Source of the DNA: JAAYAY01 sp963674575
GTDB lineage: Bacteria > Planctomycetota > Planctomycetia > Pirellulales > Thermoguttaceae
Assembly: GCA_963674575.2 (NCBI GenBank)
Contig: CAXXQT010000005.1
Location: 1,488,001-1,552,000, forward strand
DNA: 64,000 nucleotides
Reading direction: 5' to 3'
Part shown: one piece after another, positions 9,001 to 17,063 of the stretch
Position numbering within the stretch: the stretch's first letter is position 1
Layout of the letters: each line of letters opens with the position of its first letter
Notes under the pieces: model-generated
Databases searched by the model: none
The model's input: only the letters and a program-made list of their open reading frames with translations
What the model was told of the DNA's origin: nothing
Program-made: the position numbers and the translations under genes

Positions 9001-10311
9001 GCTATGCTCCTTGAACACAAGGGCATGTCATTGAGAAAACAGAACAACTTGACGGCGGCCCTCGAAGCCCTCAATGAGGCTGTGGCGATAATTGAAAGCC
9101 TGCCCGCCACAAAAAGGAACGAGGGCGATTTCGCAGTGGTGCTCTATCATGAGAGAGCGAATGTTCTCCTCCTTAAAACGGATTTGGAAGGTGCCAGAAA
9201 AGATCATCAATGTGCCATCACTATTCTCAAATACAGGGCGGAACGCGGACTTGATGTGCGAGCTCGTCTGGGCGATGAACTGTGTTCCATGGCGACCGTA
9301 TTGGAGGACCAGCAGAGGCTCGAGGAGTCGCTCAATGCGAGCAACGAGGGAATCGCTCTGATTCACAATGCGCTAAGGGACGGTCAGAAGCATGTCCGCT
9401 CGCATTTGGCGATGTCGCTCATGAATCAGGGAAGAGTGAAATCCCATAGCGGGGAGTTCTCTGCTGCTCTTGATGATTGCACTCACGCAATTGATATCTG
9501 GCGTACCCTAATCGATGAGGGGAATACCGAGGTGATCTCGCCTATGGCCTTAGGATTGATCAATCGCGGGAACCTGTTTCTTAGACACAAACAACCGGAA
9601 GACGCCTTGGCGGACTATGACGAAGCGATAAGCATGTGCGAGGCGTTGCAGGAGCGCGCAAGTTCTGGGGAACTAGAAAAGCGGATTCGCACGGCCAAGA
9701 ATGTGCGAAAAGAAGCCCTCTTGCTGCTACCAGACGACCATCCCCAACGACGTGAAATAGAAGCCGAACGCGATATCGATGATGTGCTTCGTGAAGCACA
9801 TGACTTGGCAGAAAAGGGGGTGTTCCATGAAGCGATTCGTTTCTACGACAAAGCAATCGAACAGTTGAACGCAGCAATCAGCCAGGGGCACGCTGATTAT
9901 CTGCCCGGCCTTGCGTTGGCGATCATGAACAAAGGAGTTTCGTATGCGAAGTGGCAAAAGCCTCACCTCGCCGCTCCTGAGTTTGAGCGATCGGTCAATG
10001 TATATCGTGAACTGAAAGATGGAAGTCAGTCGGACTTTCGCTCAGAGCTTGCATGCGCACTTGTCAATCTGGGAAAGGCCTGCGTGCAACTCCTGGAGGT
10101 CTCAAAGGTGGCAATGAAGGCGCTCGGGTTAGATGAAGTGTGCACAAATCGCGACGCAGACGCAGAGGTGTTTTTGACTGTCATGGAATCTACAAACGAG
10201 GCGATAGCCTTGTGCAACGACCTGAAGAGAGAGGGCCGCAACTATGACTCGGAAATTATTACTACGGTTAGAATGCTTCAGCAACGGGCCCGCGCGTGTC
10301 ACTCCAGCTAA
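6073..10311 (+). CDS. Large multi-spanning membrane protein with C-terminal TPR domain
   Basis: Predicted 1412 aa from ATG 6073. The frame is open back to 5920, but that part lies in the relic described for 5771-6050, so I exclude it; ATG 6160 is another possible start. Residues ~30-780 contain about 14 hydrophobic segments (for example FVLLLASIPAIALP, LLVLLFAFPLLLVLCVLVLG), with a charged loop of ~120 residues after the fourth (DDKLSKIHGALRKSDLGELR). Residues ~850-1410 are soluble helical repeats of TPR type (for example PEDALADYDEAISMCEALQ), probably cytoplasmic or periplasmic depending on helix count. I recognise no transporter or enzyme signature. A membrane platform that recruits partners through TPRs is a guess. 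Confidence 0.75.
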   Translation: MKTRRNWFVFSLLGGIYQEVAAIVQTRRYMKRAFWAMWFVLLLASIPAIALPNVSLEESQQVNWFLICFQAMLCVVLGGSAVFSGTVSRYLRARGWVAPPHAPHVVPFVPSLITLLAFPLYLLAMTGLFLQIGCLEPQVFPSTTPLDILLMVVDNICRCSLFFDGFEIFHLRFGPEPIGWAPVTIVFLTRLLLSFGFVKLGFSLLSAAYYRTLGFEASDDKLSKIHGALRKSDLGELRYLCRGVGQTMSETFDELRRRDVEGGENAAISRKLLVVMKTTAAPYFERLASALPLSSPQRSEIAAYAETLRAEPDYVTPTRYRPLFFRFEVPLLLITQAVLLVMSLALVGQMTIPLGHIQEVADSWRNPHSASGILLFAAALLSTWLPFLGGRRVSRLATRFLAIALFVIQGMLVFATLAANEAIAIPSLFPEMLQDTSLYHEYGEICTISLFIVSVGMMCCGGSRTVGTVRRGTRLLLFAIQVLVLGAMFNYTGDIPASGLATEWSLWSVQFHDALPYLGLFVFLGLSVLIASASSETPHITLKTPLLVLLFAFPLLLVLCVLVLGGTLPTTVVALQQLFDSCEHPDYVRCVLSLIAALFSGGLLVFSHSWIRWLTKHGVFHVCVSSALRRRTLVWSLAATVLFILSTSAFLESVQSVSPDVLTRANADIGDVDMREAFIFVSGNFLLTEPLVDSYELFGPYWGASPSRLTQAGWLGGALVLMFRIVLDLSLIAMLAHIIQVWWNRTFNDLNVAPNTDLQLRLDALSEDASENPLLEAIVYDHFFSIRMFFRKRIPRYFHDPERTAALVSTSMCDTHVRDYLEVLRDRGKTDVLTAITSVDKIHANVSVLARDKNYALEIACQEAAIEICRHYATPSAPPLFKTALASLLTERATTLVLQGRGKDAFALYDEAIERFHSLQNEGAIEKADPRAGGAEMGRAAVLRALGDVGGSVETLNRQIAAMPKDLEDPDMLRYKAMLLEHKGMSLRKQNNLTAALEALNEAVAIIESLPATKRNEGDFAVVLYHERANVLLLKTDLEGARKDHQCAITILKYRAERGLDVRARLGDELCSMATVLEDQQRLEESLNASNEGIALIHNALRDGQKHVRSHLAMSLMNQGRVKSHSGEFSAALDDCTHAIDIWRTLIDEGNTEVISPMALGLINRGNLFLRHKQPEDALADYDEAISMCEALQERASSGELEKRIRTAKNVRKEALLLLPDDHPQRREIEAERDIDDVLREAHDLAEKGVFHEAIRFYDKAIEQLNAAISQGHADYLPGLALAIMNKGVSYAKWQKPHLAAPEFERSVNVYRELKDGSQSDFRSELACALVNLGKACVQLLEVSKVAMKALGLDEVCTNRDADAEVFLTVMESTNEAIALCNDLKREGRNYDSEIITTVRMLQQRARACHSS

Positions 10312-10343
10312 CCAACTGTCACTCTAATGGAAATTGTGAAGCA

Positions 10344-10489
10344 ATGACTCGATTCCTCACAACCACAACGGTTCTTCAGCTTCTCATTGTCAGCACGCGC
10401 TTGACGAGCTTCGCCGATGAGCCTATCTCGCCCGACGCCGCCAGCAGCGGTATTGCGATGAGGGAGCCTCGCAGTAGCACAGCTGAGCA
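10344..10489 (+). pseudogene. Relic of TPR gene 5' end (signal peptide region)
   Basis: ATG at 10344 begins MTRFLTTTTVLQLLIV, clearly related to the start of the TPR gene at 17064 (MNRFFTTMAVLQALAL), and continues SFADEPISP, closer to the paralogue at 19295 (SLADEPLLG). After about 45 codons the similarity ends at a partial copy of repeat family A, and the frame runs on into non-homologous sequence. No TPR units remain. I read it as a truncated mosaic relic. Confidence 0.7.
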
Positions 10490-10515
10490 GCCGCGTCTTC
10501 TCTGCAGAATGCGGC
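10490..10515. repeat. Family A repeat, partial copy 2 (hairpin part)
   Basis: GCCGCGT and ATGCGGC flank a 12-base loop, matching the family A hairpin with a G-T wobble in the stem. Only the hairpin and the following ccaagggg...cgaaacgagg are conserved here. The remaining gap to 10681 has no gene I can support. Confidence 0.65.
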
Positions 10516-10681
10516 CAAGGGGCCGCGAAACGAGGACGCAATGGGAGCGACCGGTACCGCGCGGAGCCGCTCATCGCCAGATGTAGTTCATCTGTCGCTG
10601 CCGAGCGGGAAATATACATGAGTCCTTGCAGATACGAGGTGAGGGCACGGTCGAGTCGATTTCAGCAACGGAGAAAGCCAC

Positions 10682-12346
10682 ATGAAAGAAACGTGTTCGA
10701 CGCAAAGCAACCTCCGATCAGGTGCGTTGGCCGTCTTCGTATGGGCAGCGATCGTCGGGCTGACCTCCTCCGCAGCGTTGTCGCAATCATCGTCTTCCCC
10801 ACGTGGGATCGAGATCGAACCGGTCCTGAGCAGCGAGCGGGGCTCGTTTCGCACGCTTCTGATCGGGGTCAACGACTACGAACGCCTCAAGGACCTCAAG
10901 TACGGCGAGGCTGACATCAAGGCATTCCGTGACCACCTGACCGCGATGGGCTTCGGTCCCCAGGTCAAGTGCATGACAACCGACGCCGACGATGCATCCG
11001 ACCGTCCGACCTATCGCAATATCAATGAACGGCTCTCCACCCTCTTCGCCGGTCTCGACAAAAACAGTGTCGTGATCATTGTCTTCTCGGGCCACGGCGC
11101 GTCGTTTCCCAAACGCGATGCCGGTAGTGGGGAGGAACGTGAGAGCGTCTTGTGTCCATTGGATGCCCGCGTTGCGGCCCCCTACGAAACGATGATCTCA
11201 CGCAGTTCCCTCTACCAGCGGCTGGAGAAATGTCCGGCACGGTTCAAGTGGCTCCTGATCGACGCCTGCCGCGACCATCAGATTCTTCCAGACAACGCGA
11301 AGCAGGCCTTCGACGAAGCGGCCAGTGCGAAAGGCTTCGCCAAGACGCTCAGTGACACCACGAGGCTGCCGACGGCGACGATTCAGATGGTCAGTTGTAT
11401 GCCGGGCGAGTGCTCCTACGAGGATCCGGCCCTGTCTCACGGGATTTTCATGAATTACATCATCGAGGCGTGTTCCGGCAAGGCGGACGAGGAATTACAG
11501 GGCAACCGTAACGGCCTTGTGAGCTTTCGCGAATTGAAGGACTATGTCTACCGTAAGACGAGTGAGCGTGCGTGGCAAGTCCATAATGCGGCGCAAACGC
11601 CTCAATTCTACGCCCCGCAGGAGCTGTCCGACTTCGACATCGTGCGGGTAAAGCCATCGCTAGAAACGCACATCGACGAACCCGCGGCGGTCCCTGCGTC
11701 GCCTCCTCCAACAATGCCGGCGCAGGACGCTCAGGTGAGGCTGGTCGGGGAAATGTTACCGTGGCCCTTCGACACAGCCGAAGCAAAACATCAGCAAGAG
11801 GAGGCGGCGCGGTCGATCGGCCAATCAGTCGAGATGACGAATGCGATTGGCATGAAGTTGCGTCTGATCCCCGCGGGCGAATTCTTGATGGGGAGCGACA
11901 AGTCGGCGGAGAAGTTGGCTGAGGAATATGGAACGAGCGCGAGCGAATTCATGGACGAGCATCCCCGGCACTGCGTGCGGATCACCAAACCGTTCTATTT
12001 CGGGACCTGCGAGGTGACGCAGGGGGAGTGGGAGAAGGTGATGGGCACGACACCGTGGAAGGGCAAGGGTTATGTTCGGGAGGGGGCGGACTACCCCGCG
12101 ACGTGCGTGAGTTGGGACGACGCGGTCACGTTCTGCAAGAAGCTCTCGGAGAATGAGGGTGTGCGATACCATCTCCCAACGGAGGCCGAGTGGGAGTATT
12201 CGTGCCGCGCGGGGACGGCGACGGAGTACAACTTCGGCTCGGATGCTTCGGGGCTAGGAACTTATGCGTGGTATGACGAGAATGCGTCTGATGTGGGCGA
12301 GAACTACTATGCGCATCGAGTTGGCAAGAAAAGTCCAAACGCATGA
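10682..12346 (+). CDS. Exported caspase-like (C14) / SUMF1 fusion, truncated by in-frame TGA
   Basis: Predicted 554 aa up to the TGA at 12344; GGAG precedes the ATG. Signal-anchor residues ~14-34; caspase-like domain ~52-310 with the His-Cys dyad in FSGHGAS (His138) and LLIDACRDH (Cys196); Pro-rich linker ~335-385; SUMF1/formylglycine-generating-enzyme-like domain from ~388 (AIGMKLRLIPAGEFLMGS, YHLPTEAEWEYSCRAG). The paralogue at 61610 has Phe-Gly-Leu-Tyr-Asp-Met-His-Gly at the matching place, while here the codon after Pro-Asn-Ala is TGA, most simply TGG (Trp, usual in this family) mutated. The same frame continues to 12613. The caspase half should still fold; the SUMF1 half lacks its C-terminal core. 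Substrate unknown. Confidence 0.85.
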   Translation: MKETCSTQSNLRSGALAVFVWAAIVGLTSSAALSQSSSSPRGIEIEPVLSSERGSFRTLLIGVNDYERLKDLKYGEADIKAFRDHLTAMGFGPQVKCMTTDADDASDRPTYRNINERLSTLFAGLDKNSVVIIVFSGHGASFPKRDAGSGEERESVLCPLDARVAAPYETMISRSSLYQRLEKCPARFKWLLIDACRDHQILPDNAKQAFDEAASAKGFAKTLSDTTRLPTATIQMVSCMPGECSYEDPALSHGIFMNYIIEACSGKADEELQGNRNGLVSFRELKDYVYRKTSERAWQVHNAAQTPQFYAPQELSDFDIVRVKPSLETHIDEPAAVPASPPPTMPAQDAQVRLVGEMLPWPFDTAEAKHQQEEAARSIGQSVEMTNAIGMKLRLIPAGEFLMGSDKSAEKLAEEYGTSASEFMDEHPRHCVRITKPFYFGTCEVTQGEWEKVMGTTPWKGKGYVREGADYPATCVSWDDAVTFCKKLSENEGVRYHLPTEAEWEYSCRAGTATEYNFGSDASGLGTYAWYDENASDVGENYYAHRVGKKSPNA

Positions 12347-12613
12347 GGACGTTGCGACATGCACGGCAATGTTTGGGAGTGGTGCCAGGACTGGTTCAAC
12401 TCGGATTCCTACGGGCGTTCGCCATTGAACGATCCCACGGGGCCTTCGACAGGTTTGACCCGCATAATGCGCGGTGGCGCATGGGGTGAAGCGGCCGCAG
12501 GTTGCCGCTCGGCCGTTCGCCTCCACGAGGAGCCCGTGTTTCGCCATCCCATCTTGGGCTTCCGCGTTGTTCGCGAGGTTTCGCCGCGGTCCGGACGGGC
12601 TTCCTCTCGATAG
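12347..12613 (+). pseudogene. Untranslated C-terminal part of the SUMF1 domain
   Basis: Directly after the TGA the frame resumes with DMHGNVWEWCQDWF, then LTRIMRGGAWGEAAAGCRS and LGFRVVREVSPRSG, the standard end of SUMF1 domains. It aligns with residues ~550-635 of the paralogue at 61610. Reading through the TGA would give 643 aa versus 655 aa for the paralogue. A short product from ATG 12359 would have no fold of its own. Past the stop at 12611, DNA similarity to the paralogue's tail continues to ~12670, so the original stop was lost too. Confidence 0.75.
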
Positions 12614-12671
12614 AACAGTCCGCGTCCCAAGACCATCGCCTTCACGGGCCAAATGGCGGCCTTCGGCCTCT

Positions 12672-12960
12672 TGCGGAATTCAACTGCGTCAAGCAACAAA
12701 AACCGATGCGGCCGGGGCCCCTCATATCAGTCATTGGCGGGGAGTCACAGATTCTCTTGGATTCCGGCTCAATTCCCGCCGCGTAGCCGCGTCTTCCTTG
12801 CAGAACGCGGTCACGGGGCAAAGACGCTTATTTCTGTCTGCCCCGCCTGACTTAAACTTCCTTCTCGGCAAGATCTCGCAAGTGCGTGTCACATGAATGG
12901 CTCGATTCGCGAGTTATTTCCTAGGCGATCCGTTCGCGAGGCAAACAAAAGGAAATACCA
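12672..12960. repeat. Family A repeat copy 3 plus leader of the SHD1-LRR gene
   Basis: Nearly full-length match to 5479-5770. The hairpin is at 12786-12811 (GCCGCGT / ACGCGGT, one G-T wobble). The 3' part (gacgcttatttctg ... gcaaacaaaaggaaa) is the 5' leader of the gene at 12961 and holds its ribosome binding site AAGGAAA. Conservation of a non-coding leader in front of an intact gene and of a relic suggests they were copied together, or that the leader is regulatory. Confidence 0.75.
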
Positions 12961-14526
12961 ATGACCCGACAACTCATCTTCTGGCTTCTAGCCGCACTTC
13001 TCGCAATTCCTTTCGCTGCGGCGACTCGCGCGGAGGAATGGAGCATTGAAATAGAAGGCGGCGTCACCTCCTTCGAAGCGGAATTTGTGCGAATGGACGG
13101 CGATGAAGCCATTCTCAAGAGGCCCGACGGCCGGGCCTATCGCGTGCCGTTGGATCGGCTGTCGGCGAAGGACCGGGGGCGCATCGCTGCCCGACTTCAT
13201 CCAGACGAGGCACCGGCGAAGGCGACCAAGGCCGGCCCCGCGCCCTTCCGCCGTTGGACCGGCGCGGAACTCGAAGGCGCCTTCGTCGAGCAAACGAAGA
13301 GCGGCGATGTCGTTCTCCGTTCCGTCGAGGGCTGGTGCTACACGTTGCCGTCCGTCGCACTGAGCATCGGCGACAAGGAGCATATCCAGGAGCAACTGGC
13401 CCAGAAGGCGGCGGACGATTCCGCATCACTTTCGGACGACGACGCAAAGCCCGCCTTGCTGCCGGCTCGCCTGATCAAGAGCCAGCTCCCGATGCTGATT
13501 CACGTTCGGCTTCCTGGCAAGTCGAAGTTCGAAACATATTCTACTCCCGGAATCGCCGATTTGCCCGAATGCGAAGAGCGCTGGTTTGAGTTGTCCGGCA
13601 TCAACAAGGACATGCGAGGTCTGGACGACGCCGCTAGCGACGCGAAGTTCATCGAGAACATTCGGGAATATCGAGCGGAACTCAAGCGTCTCGACATCAA
13701 GCGGGTTCGGCTCAGCTATTGTAATTGCCGGATCCTGAAGGCGGTCGACATGCCCGGCCTGCAGCAGTATCTCGACGAGGGGTTGCTGGAAAACGTCACC
13801 CATCTCAATATTTCCGACTACCGCTTTTCGCACAACGGCCTGAAGCAACTCCCCTCACTCCGAGGCCTCGCGTTGCTCCGCGGCCTCGGATCGCTCCAGG
13901 AAATTCGATTGAATGCCTTCGACGCCCTGGAAAGCATCACACCTCTTACCGCCCTCACGAATCTCGAGGTCGTGTCTCTTGCCGGATGCGACGCACTGAC
14001 CGATCTATCGCCACTGGAAGAACTCCCGAACTTGCGCGAGTTGAATCTTCGTGGTTGCGATGGAATCGTGGACCTGTCGCCGCTTAGTCGCCTTCCGAAT
14101 CTGGAATCCCTATACCTGGATCGCTGCTACAAGGCCGACTGGTCCACGTTGTCGGTCTCGAACTCGCTCGAGGACTTCACCGGCAGAGACAATCGCATGA
14201 CCGATTTGGCGTTTCTCGAGGGAGCGTCTAGATTGAAAACACTTGACCTTGAGGAGTGTGAACGATTGTCAGACATCACCGCCTTGGGGAAGCTAACGGC
14301 GCTTGAAGAGGTGAGCCTGGAGCAGTGCAAGTCGTTGTCGTATATCAAACCTCTTGCCGGGCTGGCGAATCTCAAGCGTCTCGATATTTCCAGTTCCGGT
14401 GTCCGCGATATTACGCCGCTTCTGAAACTCAGGAGCCTCGAGTGGGCGGATGTATGCAACTGTTTTCCCAATGAGGAGGATGAGCGCCTGGAGCAAGCAC
14501 TTCCGAACTGCGACTTTATTAGATAA
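12961..14526 (+). CDS. Exported SHD1-domain and leucine-rich-repeat protein
   Basis: Predicted 521 aa with a signal peptide (MTRQLIFWLLAALLAIPFAA). Residues ~25-75 form an SHD1 (SLA1 homology 1) domain: W-x5-G...FEAEFVRMDGDEAILKRPDG followed by VPLDRLSAKD, and a second related unit lies at ~97-145. Residues ~270-505 are internalin-like leucine-rich repeats of about 22 residues (LTNLEVVSLAGCDALTDLSP, LPNLRELNLRGCDGIVDLSP). SHD1 in bacteria is mostly planctomycetal with unknown ligand; LRRs bind proteins. Likely a periplasmic or surface binding protein. A decayed copy of its 5' end sits at 5771. Confidence 0.85.
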   Translation: MTRQLIFWLLAALLAIPFAAATRAEEWSIEIEGGVTSFEAEFVRMDGDEAILKRPDGRAYRVPLDRLSAKDRGRIAARLHPDEAPAKATKAGPAPFRRWTGAELEGAFVEQTKSGDVVLRSVEGWCYTLPSVALSIGDKEHIQEQLAQKAADDSASLSDDDAKPALLPARLIKSQLPMLIHVRLPGKSKFETYSTPGIADLPECEERWFELSGINKDMRGLDDAASDAKFIENIREYRAELKRLDIKRVRLSYCNCRILKAVDMPGLQQYLDEGLLENVTHLNISDYRFSHNGLKQLPSLRGLALLRGLGSLQEIRLNAFDALESITPLTALTNLEVVSLAGCDALTDLSPLEELPNLRELNLRGCDGIVDLSPLSRLPNLESLYLDRCYKADWSTLSVSNSLEDFTGRDNRMTDLAFLEGASRLKTLDLEECERLSDITALGKLTALEEVSLEQCKSLSYIKPLAGLANLKRLDISSSGVRDITPLLKLRSLEWADVCNCFPNEEDERLEQALPNCDFIR

Positions 14527-14607
14527 CGCCTTTCCTGGAACACCGCGTCCCGGTTCGTCTTCTCGTCAACACCCTTCCCGTCGCTTCCACGCATCCTGAG
14601 GTCCCAA

Positions 14608-16986
14608 ATGATCCAACCTAGCTCGACAGCGATTTCCCTCCGCGCATCGGTTGCCATACTGAGTGTCGCGTTCCTGTTCTCGTTCGGGTGCGGCGTCGCA
14701 AACAGCGGCGCTTCCGAGATCCGCGATCAAGGTGATGCGGAACCTGCCGGCGACCAGACGCCGGATGCGTCGACCGAAAAAGCCGGCGCCGCGTCCGTCT
14801 CGGAGGAAACAACCCCACCGGTGGAAATTGCGGAATCTGACCAAGCTCCTGACGACGAGGCCTTGCCTTTTTCCGCTTTGGTCGAAGAACTCAAAGCCTC
14901 AGGCCCGCCGGCAGGAGTCGCAAGGCAGACGCCCCGCGAAACAGTCGACGCGAGCAAGCTTTCCAAGGACGAACTGCAAGATGCCGTCAATGCCGACATC
15001 CAAGCCTACGAAGAACGTTTCCTGGCGATGGGCGAGGCCGGGCCGTATCTCAAGGAAACCGTCTCCGCCCGCCTGGGCATTTGGCAAAAGGCGAGCGACA
15101 TGGAAATGCCGGAGGGGCAGTTCCTGCTTGTCCAATGCCTCCTGACGGGCATCGGCGTTCCCGAAGATGAAGGAGCTGCTTTCGAGCTGTGCAGAAAAGC
15201 CGCCGAACAAGGACACCCATCCGCTCAGCACGGCCTTGCTCTCATGTACTTTGGGGGACACGGCGTTGACAAGGATCCGGAATCCGCACGGAATTGGTTC
15301 GTCAAGGCGGCCGAGCAGGGGCACACAAAAGCTCAATACAACCTGGGCGTGATGTTCCGCGACGGGATTGGCTGCGCTCAAGATGTAGGCAAAGCAATCG
15401 ACTGGTTCAGAAAAGCCGCCGAAGGCGAAAGAGGCTACTTTGCCGCTCAATTCAATCTGGGCGCCATGTACTACGAGGGCCAAGGCGTCGAACAAGATGA
15501 AAAAGAAGCTCTCGCGTGGTTCATGAAGGGCGCTGAACAAGGCGACGACCGGGCCGCCTACAACATCGGCATCATTCATTTCAACAACGCAACGGAAGAA
15601 GACCTCAAGATCGCCTTCAAGTGCTTCCGTGCCGCTGCGGAGCGAGGTTATGCAGATGCCCAGTTCCAATTAGGAAAGATGTACGACAGTGGAACCGGAG
15701 TTTCGAAAGACCGCGACGAGGCCGCCAAGTGGTTTCTAAAAGCGGCTGAGCAAGGACATGCGCATGCGCAATGTTGCCTTTGTTTGTTCTACGATGTTCT
15801 TCCGGATGACGAAAACAAGACGAAGAGGTTCCAGTGGCTTCGTGACTCGGCCGAGAACAATTGCGCGATTGCTCAGCTTTTCTTGGGGACGCTCTACGAA
15901 AAAGGAATCAGTATTCCGAAAGACAACACCAAGGCCCTTCGGTGGTTTCGAAAAGCAGCCACTCAAGGAACCGACGCCATCGAGAGCGAGCTTGATGTGA
16001 TTGTCCATATGCGCAAGTTTTCCGCGATCTCTAGGAACGTCTGGCAAACACACTGCAGGTCGCTATACATCTTGGGCACGGCGTACCATGACGGTCGAGG
16101 TGTCGAGAAGGACGACACCGAGGCTCTCAAGTGGTTCACCATGGCGATCGATTCCGGGACCGAAAAGACGCCAACGCCTGAGCAGCTCGAGAGTCTGATC
16201 GAGTGCGTGAAGGAAGAAGCCGACCGGGATGTGGCAAACGCCCAGTACTATCTCGGACTGCTCTATCAGCGCGGATACATTCCAGAGGACGAAGAAGAGG
16301 TCGCAAAGTGGTTTTCGAAAGCCGCAGAACAGGGACATGCCGAAGCTCAATACGGGTTAGGTGTATTGTATGAAGCCGGCGAAGGCGTCACGCAAGATGA
16401 CAGCATCGCGGTCGAGTGGTATCGCAAGGCTGTTGATCAAGGAAATGTCAACGCCATGTGCAATCTCGGTTATATGTATGAAACTGGTCGGGGCCTTCCC
16501 GAAGCCCCGAACGAACTGCTGTACTCGTCCGTAGCGATCAGCTACTACCGGAAGGCCGCTGAACAGGGGTGTCCCCAAGCTCAAATCAATCTCGGCGTCG
16601 CTTACGAAAAAGGCAAAGGCGTGCCCCAAGATCGCCAAAAGGCGTTCGAATTGTATCTCCAGGCCGCTGAACAGGGGTACGCCCGAGGCCAGCTAATCGT
16701 GGGGAAGATGTATGCCGATGGCATAGGCGTCCGAAGAAATGGAGCAAGAGCCCTTGAATGGTATCGCAGAGCCGCAGCAAGGGGAAACAAGGAGGCCCAA
16801 AGAGAGCTTGACGCTCTTGCGATGGAGAGACTCCTGGGGCCCAATCCTCTTCTGCGCCGCATTCCTCTCGGTGGATCTGGCGGAGGATACGGCGGTGGAT
16901 GGGGTGAGTCGGATGAGGATCGCCGAATCCGTCACCTGAGACAAGAGTACATTCGCAAGGCGAGTCGTTACGGCATCGGATACTAA
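14608..16986 (+). CDS. Sel1-repeat lipoprotein
   Basis: Predicted 792 aa. TGAGG lies 7 bases before the ATG. The N-terminus SVAFLFSFGC looks like a lipobox, so the protein is probably lipidated. Residues ~35-100 are a low-complexity acidic linker ending in LPFSALVEELKAS, a motif shared with the protein at 23533. From ~residue 170 to 735 there are about 14 Sel1-like repeats of ~36 residues (AEQGHPSAQHGLALMYFGGH, AEQGHTKAQYNLGVMFRDGI), and then a Gly-rich tail (GGSGGGYGGGWG). Sel1 arrays are alpha-solenoids for protein-protein contacts. Partners unknown. Confidence 0.9.
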   Translation: MIQPSSTAISLRASVAILSVAFLFSFGCGVANSGASEIRDQGDAEPAGDQTPDASTEKAGAASVSEETTPPVEIAESDQAPDDEALPFSALVEELKASGPPAGVARQTPRETVDASKLSKDELQDAVNADIQAYEERFLAMGEAGPYLKETVSARLGIWQKASDMEMPEGQFLLVQCLLTGIGVPEDEGAAFELCRKAAEQGHPSAQHGLALMYFGGHGVDKDPESARNWFVKAAEQGHTKAQYNLGVMFRDGIGCAQDVGKAIDWFRKAAEGERGYFAAQFNLGAMYYEGQGVEQDEKEALAWFMKGAEQGDDRAAYNIGIIHFNNATEEDLKIAFKCFRAAAERGYADAQFQLGKMYDSGTGVSKDRDEAAKWFLKAAEQGHAHAQCCLCLFYDVLPDDENKTKRFQWLRDSAENNCAIAQLFLGTLYEKGISIPKDNTKALRWFRKAATQGTDAIESELDVIVHMRKFSAISRNVWQTHCRSLYILGTAYHDGRGVEKDDTEALKWFTMAIDSGTEKTPTPEQLESLIECVKEEADRDVANAQYYLGLLYQRGYIPEDEEEVAKWFSKAAEQGHAEAQYGLGVLYEAGEGVTQDDSIAVEWYRKAVDQGNVNAMCNLGYMYETGRGLPEAPNELLYSSVAISYYRKAAEQGCPQAQINLGVAYEKGKGVPQDRQKAFELYLQAAEQGYARGQLIVGKMYADGIGVRRNGARALEWYRRAAARGNKEAQRELDALAMERLLGPNPLLRRIPLGGSGGGYGGGWGESDEDRRIRHLRQEYIRKASRYGIGY

Positions 16987-17063
16987 CCAAGGCGAGCTAC
17001 GCATCGCGCATTCAAACTGACAGAAACAGACAACAGTCCTCGACTCATGGAGACCATCGGCTA

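Noticed and set aside
12344..12346. TGA read as Trp through a changed genetic code
   Set aside because: TGA ends many intact genes here (1980, 60791 and others), so a general reassignment is excluded; a local mutation or readthrough remains.
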